Source of the DNA: Mesorhizobium sp. B2-3-12
GTDB lineage: Bacteria; Pseudomonadota; Alphaproteobacteria; Rhizobiales; Rhizobiaceae
Direction: 5' to 3'
Assembly (NCBI RefSeq): GCF_006442205.1
Contig: NZ_VFVR01000016.1
Location: forward strand, 1 to 61,337
DNA: 61,337 nucleotides
Under the pieces are notes generated by a model. The model was not told the DNA's origin and made no database searches. It saw only the letters and a program-made list of their open reading frames with translations. Shown piece after piece: positions 39,473-49,371 of this stretch. Within the stretch, counting starts at the first letter, position 1; each line of letters begins with the position of its first letter. The translations under genes were made by a program, and so were the position numbers.

Positions 39473-42460
39473 TTATTCGCCGAGCGCGTCTTCGAGCAAG
39501 GCGGCGAGCTGGGCAAGGTGCTTCGACATCAGGCCGGTCGCCGGCGACGCGGCCGCCGGACGGCCGGTGTAGCGCACCCGCTGATGCTTGGCGTCGATAT
39601 GCGCCAGCACCCATTCCAGATACGGGTCGATGAACGACCAGGCGCCCATGTTCTTGGGTTCCTCCTGGCACCACACCATCTCGGCGTTGCGGAAGCGTGA
39701 CAGCTCGGTGATCAGCGCCTTGGCCGGGAACGGATAGAGCTGTTCGACGCGCAGCAGGTAGATGTCGTTGATGCCGCGCTTCTCGCGCTCCTCGTAGAGG
39801 TCGTAATAGACCTTGCCCGAGCACAGCACGACGCGGCGGATCTTGGAATCCTTGGTCAGCTTGATCGCCTGGTTGGGCAACAGCTGGGCATCGTCCCACA
39901 GCAGCCGGTGGAACGAGCTTTCGCCCGAGATTTCCGGCAGCGTCGACACCGCCCGCTTGTGACGCAGCAGCGACTTCGGCGTCATCAGGATCAATGGCTT
40001 GCGGAAGTCGCGCTTCAGCTGCCGGCGCAATATGTGGAAGTAGTTGGCCGGCGTCGTGCAGTTGGCGACTTGCATGTTGTCTTCGGCGCAAAGCTGCAGG
40101 AAGCGCTCCAGCCGGGCCGAGGAATGCTCAGGGCCCTGGCCTTCATAGCCATGCGGCAGCAGACAGACGAGGCCCGACATGCGGAGCCACTTGCGCTCTC
40201 CGCTAGAGATGAACTGGTCGAACACCACCTGGGCGCCGTTGGCGAAGTCGCCGAACTGCGCCTCCCACAAGGTCAGCGCCTTCGGCTCGGCCAGGCTGTA
40301 GCCATATTCGAAGCCCAGCACCGCCTCTTCCGACAGCATCGAGTTGATCACTTCGTAGCCGGCCTGTGCCGCCGACAGATTGTTGAGCGGGATATAGCGG
40401 GTCTCGTCGCGCTGGTCGTAAAGCACGGAGTGGCGCTGCGAGAAGGTGCCGCGCTCGGAATCCTGTCCCGAAAGTCGGATCGGATTGCCGTCGAGCAGGA
40501 TGGCGCCGAACGCAAGCGCTTCCGCCGTCGACCAGTCGATGCCTTCGCCGGACTCGATCGCCTGGCGCCGGTTCTCGAGGAAGCGGATGATCGTCTTGTG
40601 CGCCTCGAAATCCTTCGGCACCTCGGTCAGCTTCTTGCCGATTTCCTTCAGCGTCTTGACCGGCACGGCGGTCTTGCCGCGCCGCTGTTCGTCCTGGTTG
40701 TCGGCCGTGCGCAGGCCCGACCAGGCGCCGTCGAGCCAATCGGCCTTGTTGGGCTTGTAGTGCTGGCCGACTTCCCATTCGGCTTCCAGATGCGCGCGCC
40801 AGTCGGCCTTGAGCTGGTCGAGCTCGGCCTGGGTGATGTGGCCTTCGGCGATCAGCCGCTCGCCATAGATCTGCACCGTCGTCTTGTGGGTGCGGATGTT
40901 GCGGTACATCAGCGGCTGGGTGAAGGCTGGTTCATCGCCCTCATTGTGGCCGAAGCGGCGGTAGCAGAACATGTCCACGACCACCGGCTTGTGGAACTTC
41001 ATGCGGAACTCGATCGCCACCTTGGTGGCGTGCACCACGGCTTCCGGGTCGTCGCCATTGACGTGGAAGATCGGCGCCTCGATCATCTTGGCGACGTCGG
41101 ACGGATAGGGCGACGAGCGCGAGAAGCGCGGATTGGTGGTGAAGCCGATCTGGTTGTTGATGATGAAATGCAGCGTCCCGGCGACGCGGTGACCACGCAG
41201 GCCCGACAGGCCGAGGATTTCGGCGATCACGCCCTGGCCGGCGAAGGCGGCGTCGCCATGCAGCAGCAGCGGCAGCACCTTGGCGCGCTCTTCCAGCGGC
41301 ACGATCTCTTCGCGGCCGCGGCCGAACAGATAATCCTGCTTGGCGCGCGCCTTGCCCATCACGACGGGATCGACAATTTCCAGATGTGAAGGATTGGCGG
41401 TGAGCGACAGGTGCACCTTGTTGCCGTCGAACTCGCGGTCCGAAGAGGCGCCGAGATGGTACTTCACGTCACCAGAGCCCTCGACCTCGTCGGGGGCGGC
41501 CGAGCCGCCCTTGAACTCGTGGAAGATGGCGCGGTGCGGCTTGGCCATCACCTGCGAAAGCACGTTCAGCCGGCCGCGATGCGCCATGCCGAGCACGATC
41601 TCCTTCATGCCGAGCTGGCCGCCACGCTTGACGATCTGCTCCAGCGCCGGGATCAGCGCCTCACTGCCGTCGAGGCCGAAGCGCTTGGTGCCCTTGTACT
41701 TGACGTCGATGAACTGTTCGAAGCCTTCCGCCTCGACCAGCTTCTGCAGGATCGCCTTCTTGCCTGTGGCGGTGAAGGAAATCTCCTTGTCGGCGCCTTC
41801 GATGCGCGCCTGGATCCAGGCCTTCTCCTCGGGGTCGGAGATGTGCATGAACTCGACGCCGAGCGTCGAACAATAGGTGCGGGTCAGGATTTCCAGCATC
41901 TGCCGGACGGTGCCGAATTCGAGCCCCAGCACATTGTCGAGGAAGATCGGCCGGTCGTAGTCGGCTTCCGTAAAACCGTAATTCTCAGGCGACAGTTCAT
42001 TGTAGTCCTCGAGCGGCTTGGCGATGCCGAGCGGATCGAGATTGGCATGCAGATGGCCGCGCATGCGGTAGGCGCGGATCATCATGATGGCGCGCACCGA
42101 ATCGCGCGTCGCCTGGTGCACGTCGGCGTCGGACGGCGCCACGCCGTTGACGACCGCCTTCTCCTTGACCTTTTTCTCGATGTGCTTCTCGACCAGGCCC
42201 CAATTGCCGTCGAGCGCCGACACCAGTTCGCCATTGGCCTGCAGCGGCCAGGAGGGTCTTGCCCACGACGCGCCCTTGGCATTCTTGCGCACATCGCCGG
42301 CATCGTCCTTCAGCCCGGCGAAGAATTCCTGCCATTCTGGATTGACCGAGGCTGGATCGTCCTCATAGGCGGCATAGAGCGCGTCGATGTAATCGGCGTT
42401 GCCGCCATAAAGGAATGAGGTGAGCGAAAATTGGTCGTTGGCCTGATCTTGTCTTGCCAT
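39473..42460 (-). CDS. sucA: 2-oxoglutarate dehydrogenase E1
   Basis: This 995-residue thiamine-diphosphate enzyme decarboxylates 2-oxoglutarate. It opens with the E2-binding N-terminal tail (FLYGGNADYIDALYAAYEDDP). The ThDP region includes MAHRGRLNVLSQVM and the HGDAAFAGQG block, and the C-terminal transketolase half contains LLPHGYEGQGPEHSSARLERFL. Full length for the family (930-1000). Confidence 0.98.
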   Translation of the reverse strand: MARQDQANDQFSLTSFLYGGNADYIDALYAAYEDDPASVNPEWQEFFAGLKDDAGDVRKNAKGASWARPSWPLQANGELVSALDGNWGLVEKHIEKKVKEKAVVNGVAPSDADVHQATRDSVRAIMMIRAYRMRGHLHANLDPLGIAKPLEDYNELSPENYGFTEADYDRPIFLDNVLGLEFGTVRQMLEILTRTYCSTLGVEFMHISDPEEKAWIQARIEGADKEISFTATGKKAILQKLVEAEGFEQFIDVKYKGTKRFGLDGSEALIPALEQIVKRGGQLGMKEIVLGMAHRGRLNVLSQVMAKPHRAIFHEFKGGSAAPDEVEGSGDVKYHLGASSDREFDGNKVHLSLTANPSHLEIVDPVVMGKARAKQDYLFGRGREEIVPLEERAKVLPLLLHGDAAFAGQGVIAEILGLSGLRGHRVAGTLHFIINNQIGFTTNPRFSRSSPYPSDVAKMIEAPIFHVNGDDPEAVVHATKVAIEFRMKFHKPVVVDMFCYRRFGHNEGDEPAFTQPLMYRNIRTHKTTVQIYGERLIAEGHITQAELDQLKADWRAHLEAEWEVGQHYKPNKADWLDGAWSGLRTADNQDEQRRGKTAVPVKTLKEIGKKLTEVPKDFEAHKTIIRFLENRRQAIESGEGIDWSTAEALAFGAILLDGNPIRLSGQDSERGTFSQRHSVLYDQRDETRYIPLNNLSAAQAGYEVINSMLSEEAVLGFEYGYSLAEPKALTLWEAQFGDFANGAQVVFDQFISSGERKWLRMSGLVCLLPHGYEGQGPEHSSARLERFLQLCAEDNMQVANCTTPANYFHILRRQLKRDFRKPLILMTPKSLLRHKRAVSTLPEISGESSFHRLLWDDAQLLPNQAIKLTKDSKIRRVVLCSGKVYYDLYEEREKRGINDIYLLRVEQLYPFPAKALITELSRFRNAEMVWCQEEPKNMGAWSFIDPYLEWVLAHIDAKHQRVRYTGRPAAASPATGLMSKHLAQLAALLEDALGE

Positions 42461-42596
42461 GTCGTTTCAGCGGAGCCGCGCTCCGTCTCCTTACGTTTGC
42501 GGCAGGGCCGCGATAGTGGGCGGTTCACCCGCCCTTCTTGTCCCCTCAAAAGCCAACGAACCGTCGTTGGCTCTCATTCCATAACCGGCGCCAGAT

Positions 42597-43499
42597 TCAG
42601 CCCTTGATGGCTTCAACCAGCGTCGTGCCAAGCCGCGCCGGTGACGGCGAGACCTTGATGCCAGCCGATTCCATCGCCGCGATCTTGTCTTCCGCGCCGC
42701 CCTTGCCGCCGGAGATCACCGCGCCCGCATGGCCCATGGTGCGGCCAGCCGGTGCCGTGCGCCCGGCGATGAAGCCCGCCATCGGTTTCCTGCGGCCGCG
42801 CTTGGCCTCGTCCTTGAGGAACTGCGCGGCGTCTTCCTCGGCCGAGCCGCCGATCTCGCCGATCATGATGATCGACTTGGTCTCGTCGTCGGCCAGGAAC
42901 ATCTCGAGCATGTCGATGAACTCTGTGCCCTTGACAGGGTCGCCGCCGATGCCGACGGCCGTGGTCTGGCCGAGACCGACATTGGTGGTCTGGAACACAG
43001 CCTCATAGGTAAGTGTTCCCGAGCGCGAAACAACGCCGACCGAGCCCTTGCGGAAGATGTTGCCGGGCATGATGCCGATCTTGCATTCGTCTGGGGTGAG
43101 CACGCCCGGGCAGTTCGGGCCGATCAGCCGCGACTTGGAGCGGTCGAGCCGCGCCTTGACCTTGACCATGTCCATGACCGGGATGCCCTCGGTGATGCAG
43201 ACGATCAGCGGGATCTCCGCCTCGATCGCCTCGATGATGGCTTCGCCCGCGCCCGCCGGCGGCACGTAGATGACGGAGGCGTTGGCGCCCGTCCTGTCCT
43301 TGCCTTCGGCGACCGTGGCGAAGATCGGCAGGCTCTCGCCTTTCGAGCCGGTCCATGTCTCGCCGCCCTTCTTGGGATGGATGCCGCCCACCATCTTGGT
43401 GCCGTGATAGGCCAGCGCCTGTTCGGTGTGGAACGTGCCGGTCTTGCCGGTCAGGCCCTGCACCAGCACCTTGGTGTTCTTGTCGATAAGAATGGACAT
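42597..43499 (-). CDS. sucD: Succinyl-CoA synthetase alpha subunit
   Basis: The 300-residue subunit binds CoA and carries the phospho-His. Motifs: QGLTGKTGTFHTEQALAYGT-like start, CoA loop GPNCPGVLTP, and active His257 in RTMGHAGAVISGG. It pairs with SucC at 44386-45579 to make ATP or GTP from succinyl-CoA. The ATG at 43499 begins the family N-terminus MSILIDKNTKVLVQGLTG. Two small unrelated genes separate it from sucC. Confidence 0.97.
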   Translation of the reverse strand: MSILIDKNTKVLVQGLTGKTGTFHTEQALAYHGTKMVGGIHPKKGGETWTGSKGESLPIFATVAEGKDRTGANASVIYVPPAGAGEAIIEAIEAEIPLIVCITEGIPVMDMVKVKARLDRSKSRLIGPNCPGVLTPDECKIGIMPGNIFRKGSVGVVSRSGTLTYEAVFQTTNVGLGQTTAVGIGGDPVKGTEFIDMLEMFLADDETKSIIMIGEIGGSAEEDAAQFLKDEAKRGRRKPMAGFIAGRTAPAGRTMGHAGAVISGGKGGAEDKIAAMESAGIKVSPSPARLGTTLVEAIKG

Positions 43500-43510
43500 C
43501 GGAGCCCTTT

Positions 43511-44005
43511 TTAACCGTTGATCGAGGAAGGCGAGACGCGCCGATAGACGCCGCTCACCATGTCTTGCCAGCCATCGCTGCCGGCGGGTTTGAATTGCAG
43601 TCGCATGCGATAGGTGTCGGCATCGTTGAAAACATAGGTCACGCGCGCGGCGCCACGCGGCGACGACCGCTCCAGCACCAGTTCGTCGCCATTCCATGCG
43701 CCCGTGGCGGGCGACACCGGCACGAAGCCCATGGAATCGAATTGATGCATGGTGACGAGCCTGTTCTGCTGGTCGAAGCCGAACACATTGTGCGCGCCGA
43801 AGGAGACCGTGCCGTCGCGGCGCTGACCATAGCGCTGCACCACGAACAGACCGCCGAACTGCGCTTCCGCCGTCACTTCGGAGGTTGCCGCACCCTCATC
43901 GGCCCATTGCGTCGCCGCGATATCCTCCTCGCCGCGCCACGCGCCGACCAGCGCCTGCAGGCGCTGATGGTCGGCCGAGAGCGAGGAGAAGGAGGCCGCG
44001 TTCAT
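43511..44005 (-). CDS. DUF1579-like protein between sucC and sucD
   Basis: The 164-residue protein resembles DUF1579 lipocalin-like proteins: LQALVGAWRGEEDI start, VVQRYGQRRDGTVSFGAHNVFGFD and TYRMRLQFKPAGSDGWQDMVSGVYRRV. No export signal is visible. It lies 11 bases before sucD and four bases after the cupin gene, so it is translated with the TCA genes. Its ligand and role are unknown. Confidence 0.8.
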   Translation of the reverse strand: MNAASFSSLSADHQRLQALVGAWRGEEDIAATQWADEGAATSEVTAEAQFGGLFVVQRYGQRRDGTVSFGAHNVFGFDQQNRLVTMHQFDSMGFVPVSPATGAWNGDELVLERSSPRGAARVTYVFNDADTYRMRLQFKPAGSDGWQDMVSGVYRRVSPSSING

Positions 44006-44009
44006 GGGA

Positions 44010-44381
44010 TCACAGCCGCTTCAGATCGGTGACGGTAAGATCGCTCTTGGCATTCCCGGTGTTGAGCGTCGTCGCCGGTTCGAACATCAGCACCACCGGC
44101 TCCGCGGTCAGCGAACGCGGCCGGTGCTCGACGCCGCGTGGCACGACGATGAAATCGCCTTCGCCAAGCTCGACCGGCCCGTCGCGAAAATCGATGGCGA
44201 TCCTGCCCCGCAGCACGAGAAAAGCTTCATCCTCATTGTCATGCGCATGCCAGTCGAAGGCCTCGCCGAACTTGGCAACCTTGGCCTGGCTGTCATTGAC
44301 GTCGCCGGCGACATGCGGATCGAAGACCTTGGTGATGGTCCGATCCGCCGCTTCGACGAGGTTTATCTTGCGCGGAGGCAT
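44010..44381 (-). CDS. Cupin-domain protein between sucC and sucD
   Basis: The 123-residue protein forms one cupin barrel. The metal motif is largely kept: HAHDNEDEAFLVLRGRIAIDF supplies His-x-His-x-Glu, followed by LGEGDFIVVPRGVEHRPRS with the second His. Small cupins of this kind act as isomerases, dioxygenases or sensors. It begins five bases after sucC and is part of the suc transcript. Confidence 0.87.
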   Translation of the reverse strand: MPPRKINLVEAADRTITKVFDPHVAGDVNDSQAKVAKFGEAFDWHAHDNEDEAFLVLRGRIAIDFRDGPVELGEGDFIVVPRGVEHRPRSLTAEPVVLMFEPATTLNTGNAKSDLTVTDLKRL

Positions 44382-44385
44382 CCGC

Positions 44386-45579
<1,194 letters not shown>

Positions 45580-45624
45580 CGGGAACTATCTCCAGGTCGT
45601 TTGCCGGGGGTGACTTTGGACGGG

Positions 45625-46593
45625 TTACTTCGAGGCGAGTTGCGGCGCGATCTTGACGCAGGCTTCGGTCAGGCCCTGCACCGTCGCCACCGACGCGTCG
45701 AACATCTTTTGCTCGGCCTTGTTGAGGTCGATCTCGATGACGCGCTCGACACCGCCGGCGCCGATCACCACGGGAACGCCGACATAGGTGCCCTTGACGC
45801 CATACTGGCCGGAGAGGTGCGCCGCGCACGGCAGCACGCGCTTCTTGTCCTTGAGGTAGGATTCCGCCATCTGGATCGCCGAAGCCGCCGGCGCGTAGTA
45901 GGCCGAACCGGTCTTCAGGAGGCCGACGATCTCGGCGCCGCCGTCGCGGGTGCGCTGCACGATCTGGTCGAGCTTTTCCTTCGAGGTCCAGCCCATCTTG
46001 ATCAGGTCGGGCAGCGGAATGCCCGACACCGTCGAATAGCGGATCATCGGCACCATGGAATCGCCATGGCCGCCGAGCACGAAGGCGGTGACGTCCTCGA
46101 CCGAGACCTTGAATTCCTCGGCCAGGAAATAGCGGAAGCGCGCGCTGTCGAGCACGCCGGCCATGCCGACGACATGGGTCTTGGGCAGGCCGGAAAACTT
46201 CTGCAGTGCCCACACCATGGCGTCGAGCGGGTTGGTGATGCAGATGACGAAGGCCTTCGGCGCGTACTTCTTCAGCCCGGCGCCGACCTGTTCCATGACC
46301 TTGAGGTTGATGCCCAGCAGATCGTCGCGGCTCATGCCTGGCTTGCGCGGCACGCCGGCGGTGACGATGCAGACGTCCGCGCCCTCGATGCCGGCATAGT
46401 CGTTGACGCCGGTCAGCCGGGAGTCGAAACCATCGACCGGCGACGACTGCGCGATATCGAGCCCCTTGCCCTGCGGGATGCCCTCGGCAATATCGAACAG
46501 GACCACGTCGCCGAGATCCTTGAGGCCGATCATGTGGGCGAGCGTGCCGCCGATCATGCCAGAGCCGATAAGCGCTATCTTGTTGCGTGCCAT
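45625..46593 (-). CDS. mdh: Malate dehydrogenase
   Basis: This 322-residue LDH-type malate dehydrogenase converts malate to oxaloacetate. It has NAD loop IALIGSGMIGGTLAH (residues 6-20), Arg residues in VPRKPGMSRDDLL, and catalytic His in VLGGHGDSMVPM. It is the first gene of the mdh-suc-lpdA block. The ATG at 46593 was chosen over a longer frame to 46689 because MARNKIALIGSG is the family start. Confidence 0.98.
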   Translation of the reverse strand: MARNKIALIGSGMIGGTLAHMIGLKDLGDVVLFDIAEGIPQGKGLDIAQSSPVDGFDSRLTGVNDYAGIEGADVCIVTAGVPRKPGMSRDDLLGINLKVMEQVGAGLKKYAPKAFVICITNPLDAMVWALQKFSGLPKTHVVGMAGVLDSARFRYFLAEEFKVSVEDVTAFVLGGHGDSMVPMIRYSTVSGIPLPDLIKMGWTSKEKLDQIVQRTRDGGAEIVGLLKTGSAYYAPAASAIQMAESYLKDKKRVLPCAAHLSGQYGVKGTYVGVPVVIGAGGVERVIEIDLNKAEQKMFDASVATVQGLTEACVKIAPQLASK

Positions 46594-46809
46594 GTGAGGA
46601 TGATTTCCCTTTGTCAGTGACGGCGCCAACACGGCGTCGAGGAAGAGGCCGGAATGCAGCGGGGGAACCGCAGATTTCGCCGCACCCAATAGCTCCGGTA
46701 CGGAATAAATTCAAACGATTATTTCGACCCCTGCATTTTCAATCGGTTAGAGCGCTTGGGATTTACGTAAACGTCAAAATTTGTAAGCCGACTTGGGAGA
46801 ATTTATACA

Positions 46810-47230
46810 ATGACGGTCGAGATCAGAAGACTCTATCCCGGCGATGACGACCTTGTGATGCGGGTTGCCGACGACGTGTTCGAGGAACCGGTGCGGGCCG
46901 ATCATCTAGCCAGCTATCTCGCTCAATCGGGCCATTTCATGATCGTGGGCCTGGCCGGGGGCGTTATCGTCGGCCAATGCGCGACGGTCATCCACCGCCA
47001 CCCGGACAAGCCGACCGAACTTTATATCGACGAGGTCGGCGTGTCGCCGGCCTTCCAGCGCCAGGGGATTGCACGCAAAATGCTCGACGCGATGTTCGCT
47101 CTCGGCAGGGAGCATGCTGCGAAGAGCCTGGGTGGGCATCGAACCTGACAATCTGCCCGCCCGCGCGCTTTATGAAGCGCGCGCCCATGACGAGGCGGAG
47201 ACCTTTGTAATGTATGTCTATCGGCTGTAG
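46810..47230 (+). pseudogene. GNAT acetyltransferase gene broken by a frameshift
   Basis: The first frame (46810-47148) gives a GNAT N-terminal and core region, including the acetyl-CoA loop VGVSPAFQRQGIARKML. It then loses homology at GREHAAKSLGG. The expected C-terminus continues in the next frame from about 47129: WVGIEPDNLPARALYEARAH, then DEAETFVMYVYRL and a stop at 47230. One extra base near 47122-47125 (in GCGAAGAGCC) would explain it. The restored protein would be about 140 residues, like small AAC(3)-I-type acetyltransferases. It may be a true pseudogene or a sequencing error. Confidence 0.8.
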
Positions 47231-47295
47231 GCGCGCCGATGAGCCTGACGACCCTAAGGCGACCGGTCGGGGCGTTCGGCAAAAAAGATTCGACC

Positions 47296-47320
47296 GGAAC
47301 CTCGGAGTAGATCGCCCGTT
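47296..47320 (+). promoter_or_regulatory. EcfG-type general stress promoter of csbD
   Basis: GGAAC, 16 bases, CGTT, ending 32 bases before the csbD start, in the right direction. CsbD-family genes are classic stress-regulon members, which supports the call. Confidence 0.85.
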
Positions 47321-47352
47321 TTGGCACTGTGATCAACAGGAGACAGACCGCC

Positions 47353-47556
47353 ATGGATTGGAACCGCGTCGAAGGAAATTGGAAGCAGGTCAAGGGCAAG
47401 GTCAAGGAACAGTGGGGCAAGCTCACCGACGATGATCTCGACCGGATCGCCGGCAAGCGCGACCAGCTCGAAGGCAAGATCCAGGAACGCTACGGCATCG
47501 AGAAAGACCGCGTTCGCCGCGACGTTGACGACTGGTACAGCATGCAGGGCTGGTAG
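47353..47556 (+). CDS. CsbD-family stress protein
   Basis: The 67-residue hydrophilic protein matches CsbD: MDWNRVEGNWKQVKGKVKEQ then WGKLTDDDLDRIAGKRDQLEGKIQERYG in sections. Such proteins are abundant under stress and probably disordered or helical; the molecular role is unsettled. ATG at 47353 is the family start, with AGGAG about ten bases upstream. An EcfG-type promoter lies before it and a hairpin terminator after it. Confidence 0.93.
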   Translation: MDWNRVEGNWKQVKGKVKEQWGKLTDDDLDRIAGKRDQLEGKIQERYGIEKDRVRRDVDDWYSMQGW

Positions 47557-47566
47557 TTCCCCCGCA

Positions 47567-47599
47567 CGTGAAAAGGGCCCGGCATGCGCCCTTTTCACG
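47567..47599 (+). terminator. Terminator after csbD
   Basis: CGTGAAAAGGGC, nine-base loop, GCCCTTTTCACG: a 12-bp perfect stem with A/T at the base, starting 10 bases after the stop codon. Confidence 0.8.
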
Positions 47600-47765
47600 A
47601 CTTGGCCGCGAGGCTGGGCTTCTCTCAAAGGCTCAGCAGGGACTTAATTGACTCGCTTATCTCCGTCCGAAAGCGTACAGAGATGAATCGTCAGCAGCAC
47701 GACAAAGGGCCCTGACGCTTGGGAGCGACCATCGCACTCCTGCCCGATACGAGGCATAGGATGGC

Positions 47766-47930
47766 ATGGTTAGTGAACCGGAACGTCCCAGTCTGACGGC
47801 AGAGGCCGTACGCGAACTCGCTCGAATATCCGGCGCCACCGAGCAGCAGATACGCGAAATAGTATCGCTGGTTGGGCTCGACCGTGGCTCTATCCTCCGT
47901 GAAGCTCGCATTGCGGCAAGGAATGGATAG
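47766..47930 (+). CDS. 54-residue protein, DUF3606-like style
   Basis: The reading MVSEPERPSLTAEAVRELAR, then ISGATEQQIREIVSLVGLDR and GSILREARIAARNG, is a compact helical protein of 54 residues. The pattern of an acidic start, then a helix with Glu-Gln-Gln-Ile-Arg-Glu and a second helix, recalls the small DUF3606 proteins of rhizobia. AGGA lies five to eight bases upstream. Antisense frames over the same bases look random. Function unknown. Confidence 0.6.
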   Translation: MVSEPERPSLTAEAVRELARISGATEQQIREIVSLVGLDRGSILREARIAARNG

Positions 47931-48076
47931 CTCCAGGAATTCTGTAACAGTAACTGTCGCTTTCATACCAAGGTGGTGGCTTGCCTAGTGCTGTGCGTGC
48001 GGCAAGGTCTACAACCCGTCATCGTCGGCTCACGAACGGGCGCCGACGGCCGAGAGATCCAGTGCTCTCTTGCCCG

Positions 48077-48838
48077 GTGGAGAGATGGTTGGATCAAAGC
48101 GCGCTTCGGGCCAAGAGCGAATTGTTGCGGCGGATGAGCCCGGACGATCTTTCGCTGCTTCAACCGCATTTCGAGAGCGTCTTTCTTGAGCTGCGGGCGC
48201 CTTTGGAGACGGCAGGTCAAAAGATCGACTTCGTTTATTTTATCGAAAGTGGGCTGGCATCCGTCGTGGCCAGGACGTCGGCGACAACCGAGGCCGAAGT
48301 CGGGATAATCGGCTTTGAGGGAATGACCGGCTCTGCCCTGATCATGGGAGACGACCAGGCGGCTTTTGATTGTTATATCCAATCGACATGCGAAGCGGTT
48401 CGCATCGGCGTCGACCCGTTCGTCGAAGCCTTGCGAGCCAGCGGTACCCTGCGCGCTTTCCTGCTTCGGTATGTACAATATCTTCACATCCAGACAAGTT
48501 ACACTGCGTCCGTCAATGCGCGGCGGAGCCTGGAGGTTCGGCTGGCCAGGTGGCTTCTGATGTGCGGCGACCGGACTGTCGGAGACCGGCTTTTGATAAC
48601 GCACGAATTTCTCTCGGTCATGCTGGGGGTCAGGCGCCCCGGCGTTACCGTGGGACTGCAGATGATCGAGAGCCATGGCTATATCCGGGCTCGTCGTGGA
48701 GAGGTCACGATCCGCGATCGGAACGGTCTTTTGCGGTTGGCCCAGGATTCCTACGGTCCTCCGGAGTTTGAATACCATCGGCTGGTCGGAGATTTGGGAT
48801 CGAAGACCCCCGCAAGACAGGAACGCCCCGCCACGTGA
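48077..48838 (+). CDS. Crp/Fnr-family transcriptional regulator
   Basis: The protein has about 253 residues from GTG 48077. The N-terminal cNMP-type barrel (MSPDDLSLLQPHFESVFLEL to PFVEALRAS) lacks the Fnr cysteines and a clear cAMP Arg-Ser pair. The C-terminal helix-turn-helix contains HEFLSVMLGVRRPGVTVGLQ, the typical 'RRPGV' recognition helix of a rhizobial subgroup. The start is unclear: TTG 47981, GTG 48077 and ATG 48134 are all in frame. GTG fits the usual 15-20 residues before the barrel. Confidence 0.82.
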   Translation: MERWLDQSALRAKSELLRRMSPDDLSLLQPHFESVFLELRAPLETAGQKIDFVYFIESGLASVVARTSATTEAEVGIIGFEGMTGSALIMGDDQAAFDCYIQSTCEAVRIGVDPFVEALRASGTLRAFLLRYVQYLHIQTSYTASVNARRSLEVRLARWLLMCGDRTVGDRLLITHEFLSVMLGVRRPGVTVGLQMIESHGYIRARRGEVTIRDRNGLLRLAQDSYGPPEFEYHRLVGDLGSKTPARQERPAT

Positions 48839-49008
48839 CCTTCGCTCTCCTGCGAGTTGCAGATGGCCGACGCGATGATGCCGGTGAAGACATGTTGCCC
48901 GATCCCCGCGTCGGCCACTACGGCTTCCTGAGGATTTGCCGTCAGCGCAAGCTAGAGCACGCCGAACGATCGGCAACAGCAGTTCGCCGCATGGTAAAAA
49001 CTGTACAA

Positions 49009-49022
49009 TGCAAGCGCTTGCG
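49009..49022. promoter_or_regulatory. Palindrome resembling a LacI-family operator
   Basis: TGCAAGCGCTTGCG contains the perfect 12-base palindrome GCAAGCGCTTGC and fits the LacI-family pattern TGNAANCGNTTNCA except the last base. It lies about 50 bases before the small gene at 49070. No LacI-type regulator is in the window. Confidence 0.4.
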
Positions 49023-49069
49023 AGCGGATTTGGCGGGGAGTACTTTCCGGCTTCGTGCTGGAGGTTTGG

Positions 49070-49261
49070 ATGCAGAGCCCGGACAAGGCAAATGCGAGAT
49101 CCCGGATCCAGGTCATCGAAAGCTGCGGCGAATGGTTTGTCCATCTAACCAAGGGCGGCAGGACCGCTGCAACCAATTCCTTCGAGATCGAGGCTCTTGC
49201 GCTTGCGTTCGCGGAACGCCAACGCATCCGTCTTGGCCTTGAACGCTATGAGAGACTGTAG
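49070..49261 (+). CDS. Small protein, unknown
   Basis: The 63-residue protein (MQSPDKANARSRIQVIESCG, then EWFVHLTKGGRTAATNSFEI and a helix EALALAFAERQRIRLGLERYERL in part) has a beta-hairpin followed by a helix. That is the layout of DUF2188-type stress proteins, though similarity is weak. GGAGG lies five bases before the ATG. The 231 bases upstream (48839-49069) carry only the palindrome noted at 49009. Confidence 0.6.
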   Translation: MQSPDKANARSRIQVIESCGEWFVHLTKGGRTAATNSFEIEALALAFAERQRIRLGLERYERL

Positions 49262-49280
49262 TGCAGACCGCTTAGAAAAA

Positions 49281-49330
49281 TTCTAGGAAAAGTGCGTAGC
49301 GGTTTTCCGTCCGGAATTGCTTAAAACAAA
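49281..49330. repeat. Palindromic repeat, copy 3, before the zapE 3' end
   Basis: AATTCTAGGAAAAG...GGTTTTCCGTCCGGAATT: interrupted inverted repeat with the core GTGCGTAGC. It follows the small gene by 19 bases and precedes the zapE stop by about 40. It shares its core with 7177-7219 and 34615-34662. Confidence 0.6.
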
Positions 49331-49371
49331 GGCTTAGAGCGAGCCGGCGATTGCATAAAACAATAACCCGC

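Noticed and set aside
47691..47966. 91-codon minus-strand frame opposite the 54-residue gene
   Set aside because: No ribosome site and odd composition; the plus-strand reading is far more protein-like.
48835..49242. 135-codon plus-strand frame after the Crp-like gene
   Set aside because: Overlaps the small gene at 49070 in another frame; product is Arg/Cys-rich with no pattern.
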